Part shown: piece by piece, positions 6,231 through 6,703 of the stretch
How the letters are laid out: each line of letters begins with the position of its first letter
Numbering within the stretch: position 1 is the stretch's first letter
Source: Gammaproteobacteria bacterium
Lineage (GTDB): Bacteria > Pseudomonadota > Gammaproteobacteria > Steroidobacterales > Steroidobacteraceae
Direction: 5' to 3'
Assembly: GCA_003162555.1 (NCBI GenBank)
Contig: PMNQ01000007.1
Coordinates: 1-6,703 of the forward strand
Length of the DNA stretch: 6,703 nucleotides
The notes under the pieces: model-generated
The model's input: the letters and a program-made list of their open reading frames with translations, nothing else
What the model was told of the DNA's origin: nothing
Databases searched by the model: none
Program-made: the position numbers and the translations under genes

Positions 6231-6236
6231 CAGTGA

Positions 6237-6703
6237 TCAGAGTATCTGCTGGATCCCCTGCTTGATCCGTTTCAGGACATCCGGATGAAGATTGGGTTTG
6301 TTCATCGCCTGTTGAAGGACGTCCCGTGACTCCCTGTCGTTGATCTGCACGAGGAGGTCCACGAGCGCGACCTGCATCAGCGGTGAGGCCTGCCCGGGAA
6401 GGGCATGGATGATCTCATGACGAACATCGGGGCTGCTGATATCTCTTGCCAGGGCATCAAGCGCCGCGAGGCGTACGTTGACGTTCCTGTCGTGCTTCAT
6501 CGTGTAGAGGAGTGCCGCGCTGATGGCGGGATCGGTTGCTTCGAGCCTGGAGCTCCAGCTTACCCCCTTCAGCCGTTCGCTGGCGGATTCCTGATGCAGG
6601 AGGGATACCGTAAGGAGGTTGCTCAGTCCGTGGACTTCCTCACGAAGCTGTGCCAGTTCCTGGCTCCTCCTGCTGCTGCCGGCCAGGCCGTAGCCGCAGA
6701 GGA
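6237..6703 (-). CDS. HEAT-repeat protein with membrane-proximal coiled coil, C-terminal part (5' end outside window)
   Basis: The frame is open from the window edge to TGA at 6239-6237, giving 154 visible residues; the internal ATG at 6500 is not the true start. The visible protein begins LCGYGLAGSSRR, which looks like the end of a membrane helix followed by a basic stop-transfer patch. A predicted coiled coil follows (SQELAQLREEVHGLSNLLTVSLL). Next come the linker LHQESASERLKGVSW and two or more HEAT-like helical pairs (HDRNVNVRLAALDALA; LPGQASPLMQVALVDLL; PDVLKRIKQGIQQIL). I recognise this layout from acidobacterial-type proteins whose N-terminus is often a zf-HC2 anti-sigma zinc finger, encoded next to an ECF sigma factor. 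That N-terminus is outside the window, so an anti-sigma role is inference. The downstream DUF4097 gene is the usual partner. Confidence 0.72.
   Translation of the reverse strand, partial: LCGYGLAGSSRRSQELAQLREEVHGLSNLLTVSLLHQESASERLKGVSWSSRLEATDPAISAALLYTMKHDRNVNVRLAALDALARDISSPDVRHEIIHALPGQASPLMQVALVDLLVQINDRESRDVLQQAMNKPNLHPDVLKRIKQGIQQIL

Noticed and set aside
5658..6236. 192-codon plus-strand frame opposite the DUF4097 gene
   Set aside because: It is an antisense shadow; the minus strand has a signal peptide, ribosome site and beta-repeat motifs.
6237..6500. An 87-residue HEAT protein starting at the ATG at 6500
   Set aside because: The frame is open and protein-like all the way to the window edge, with a coiled coil and a membrane-helix end, so this ATG is an internal Met.

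Overview
The window reads as a mosaic of at least three, possibly four, unrelated genomic pieces joined inside genes, not as one natural locus. The pieces differ in gene content, codon use and likely taxonomic source. No new system is needed to explain it, and no mobile element, integrase, tRNA or RNA gene is visible at the joins. The simplest reading is a chimeric (probably metagenomic) assembly. A natural rearrangement cannot be excluded from sequence alone.

Piece A (1 to about 660-700) is very GC-rich and prefers CTC for Leu and GTC for Val. It carries the last 33 codons of a thioredoxin, then the two peptidoglycan-binding domains of a CwlM-type protein. This trxA-cwlM neighbourhood is typical of Actinobacteria, near the replication origin. 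Piece B (about 690-905) encodes the start of the amidase catalytic domain. Its third codon positions are almost all G or C, and it prefers CTG and GTG. It may be a separate short insert or the high-GC beginning of piece C.

Piece C (about 905-5592) is a classical gammaproteobacterial block on the plus strand: the end of an AmiB/AmiC-type amidase, then mutL, miaA, hfq and hflX. The genes are tightly packed: 30 bases before mutL, a 4-base mutL/miaA overlap, 71 bases before hfq, 21 bases before hflX. This order is that of the E. coli amiB-mutL-miaA-hfq-hflX operon. Its products act in septal wall cleavage, mismatch repair, tRNA A37 modification, sRNA-mRNA pairing and ribosome rescue. MutL carries the endonuclease motif of MutH-independent mismatch repair, so the source is not an enteric-type bacterium. 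A high-GC gammaproteobacterium fits.

Piece D (about 5592-6703) is less GC-rich and is read from the minus strand. It holds the C-terminal part of a HEAT-repeat protein with a predicted membrane-proximal coiled coil, followed 18 bases later by a secreted DUF4097-type beta-repeat protein. Such pairs usually lie beside ECF sigma/anti-sigma genes in Acidobacteria-like genomes. The DUF4097 gene and hflX face each other, and both are cut at the same point near 5592. There is no gene-free stretch over 300 bases.
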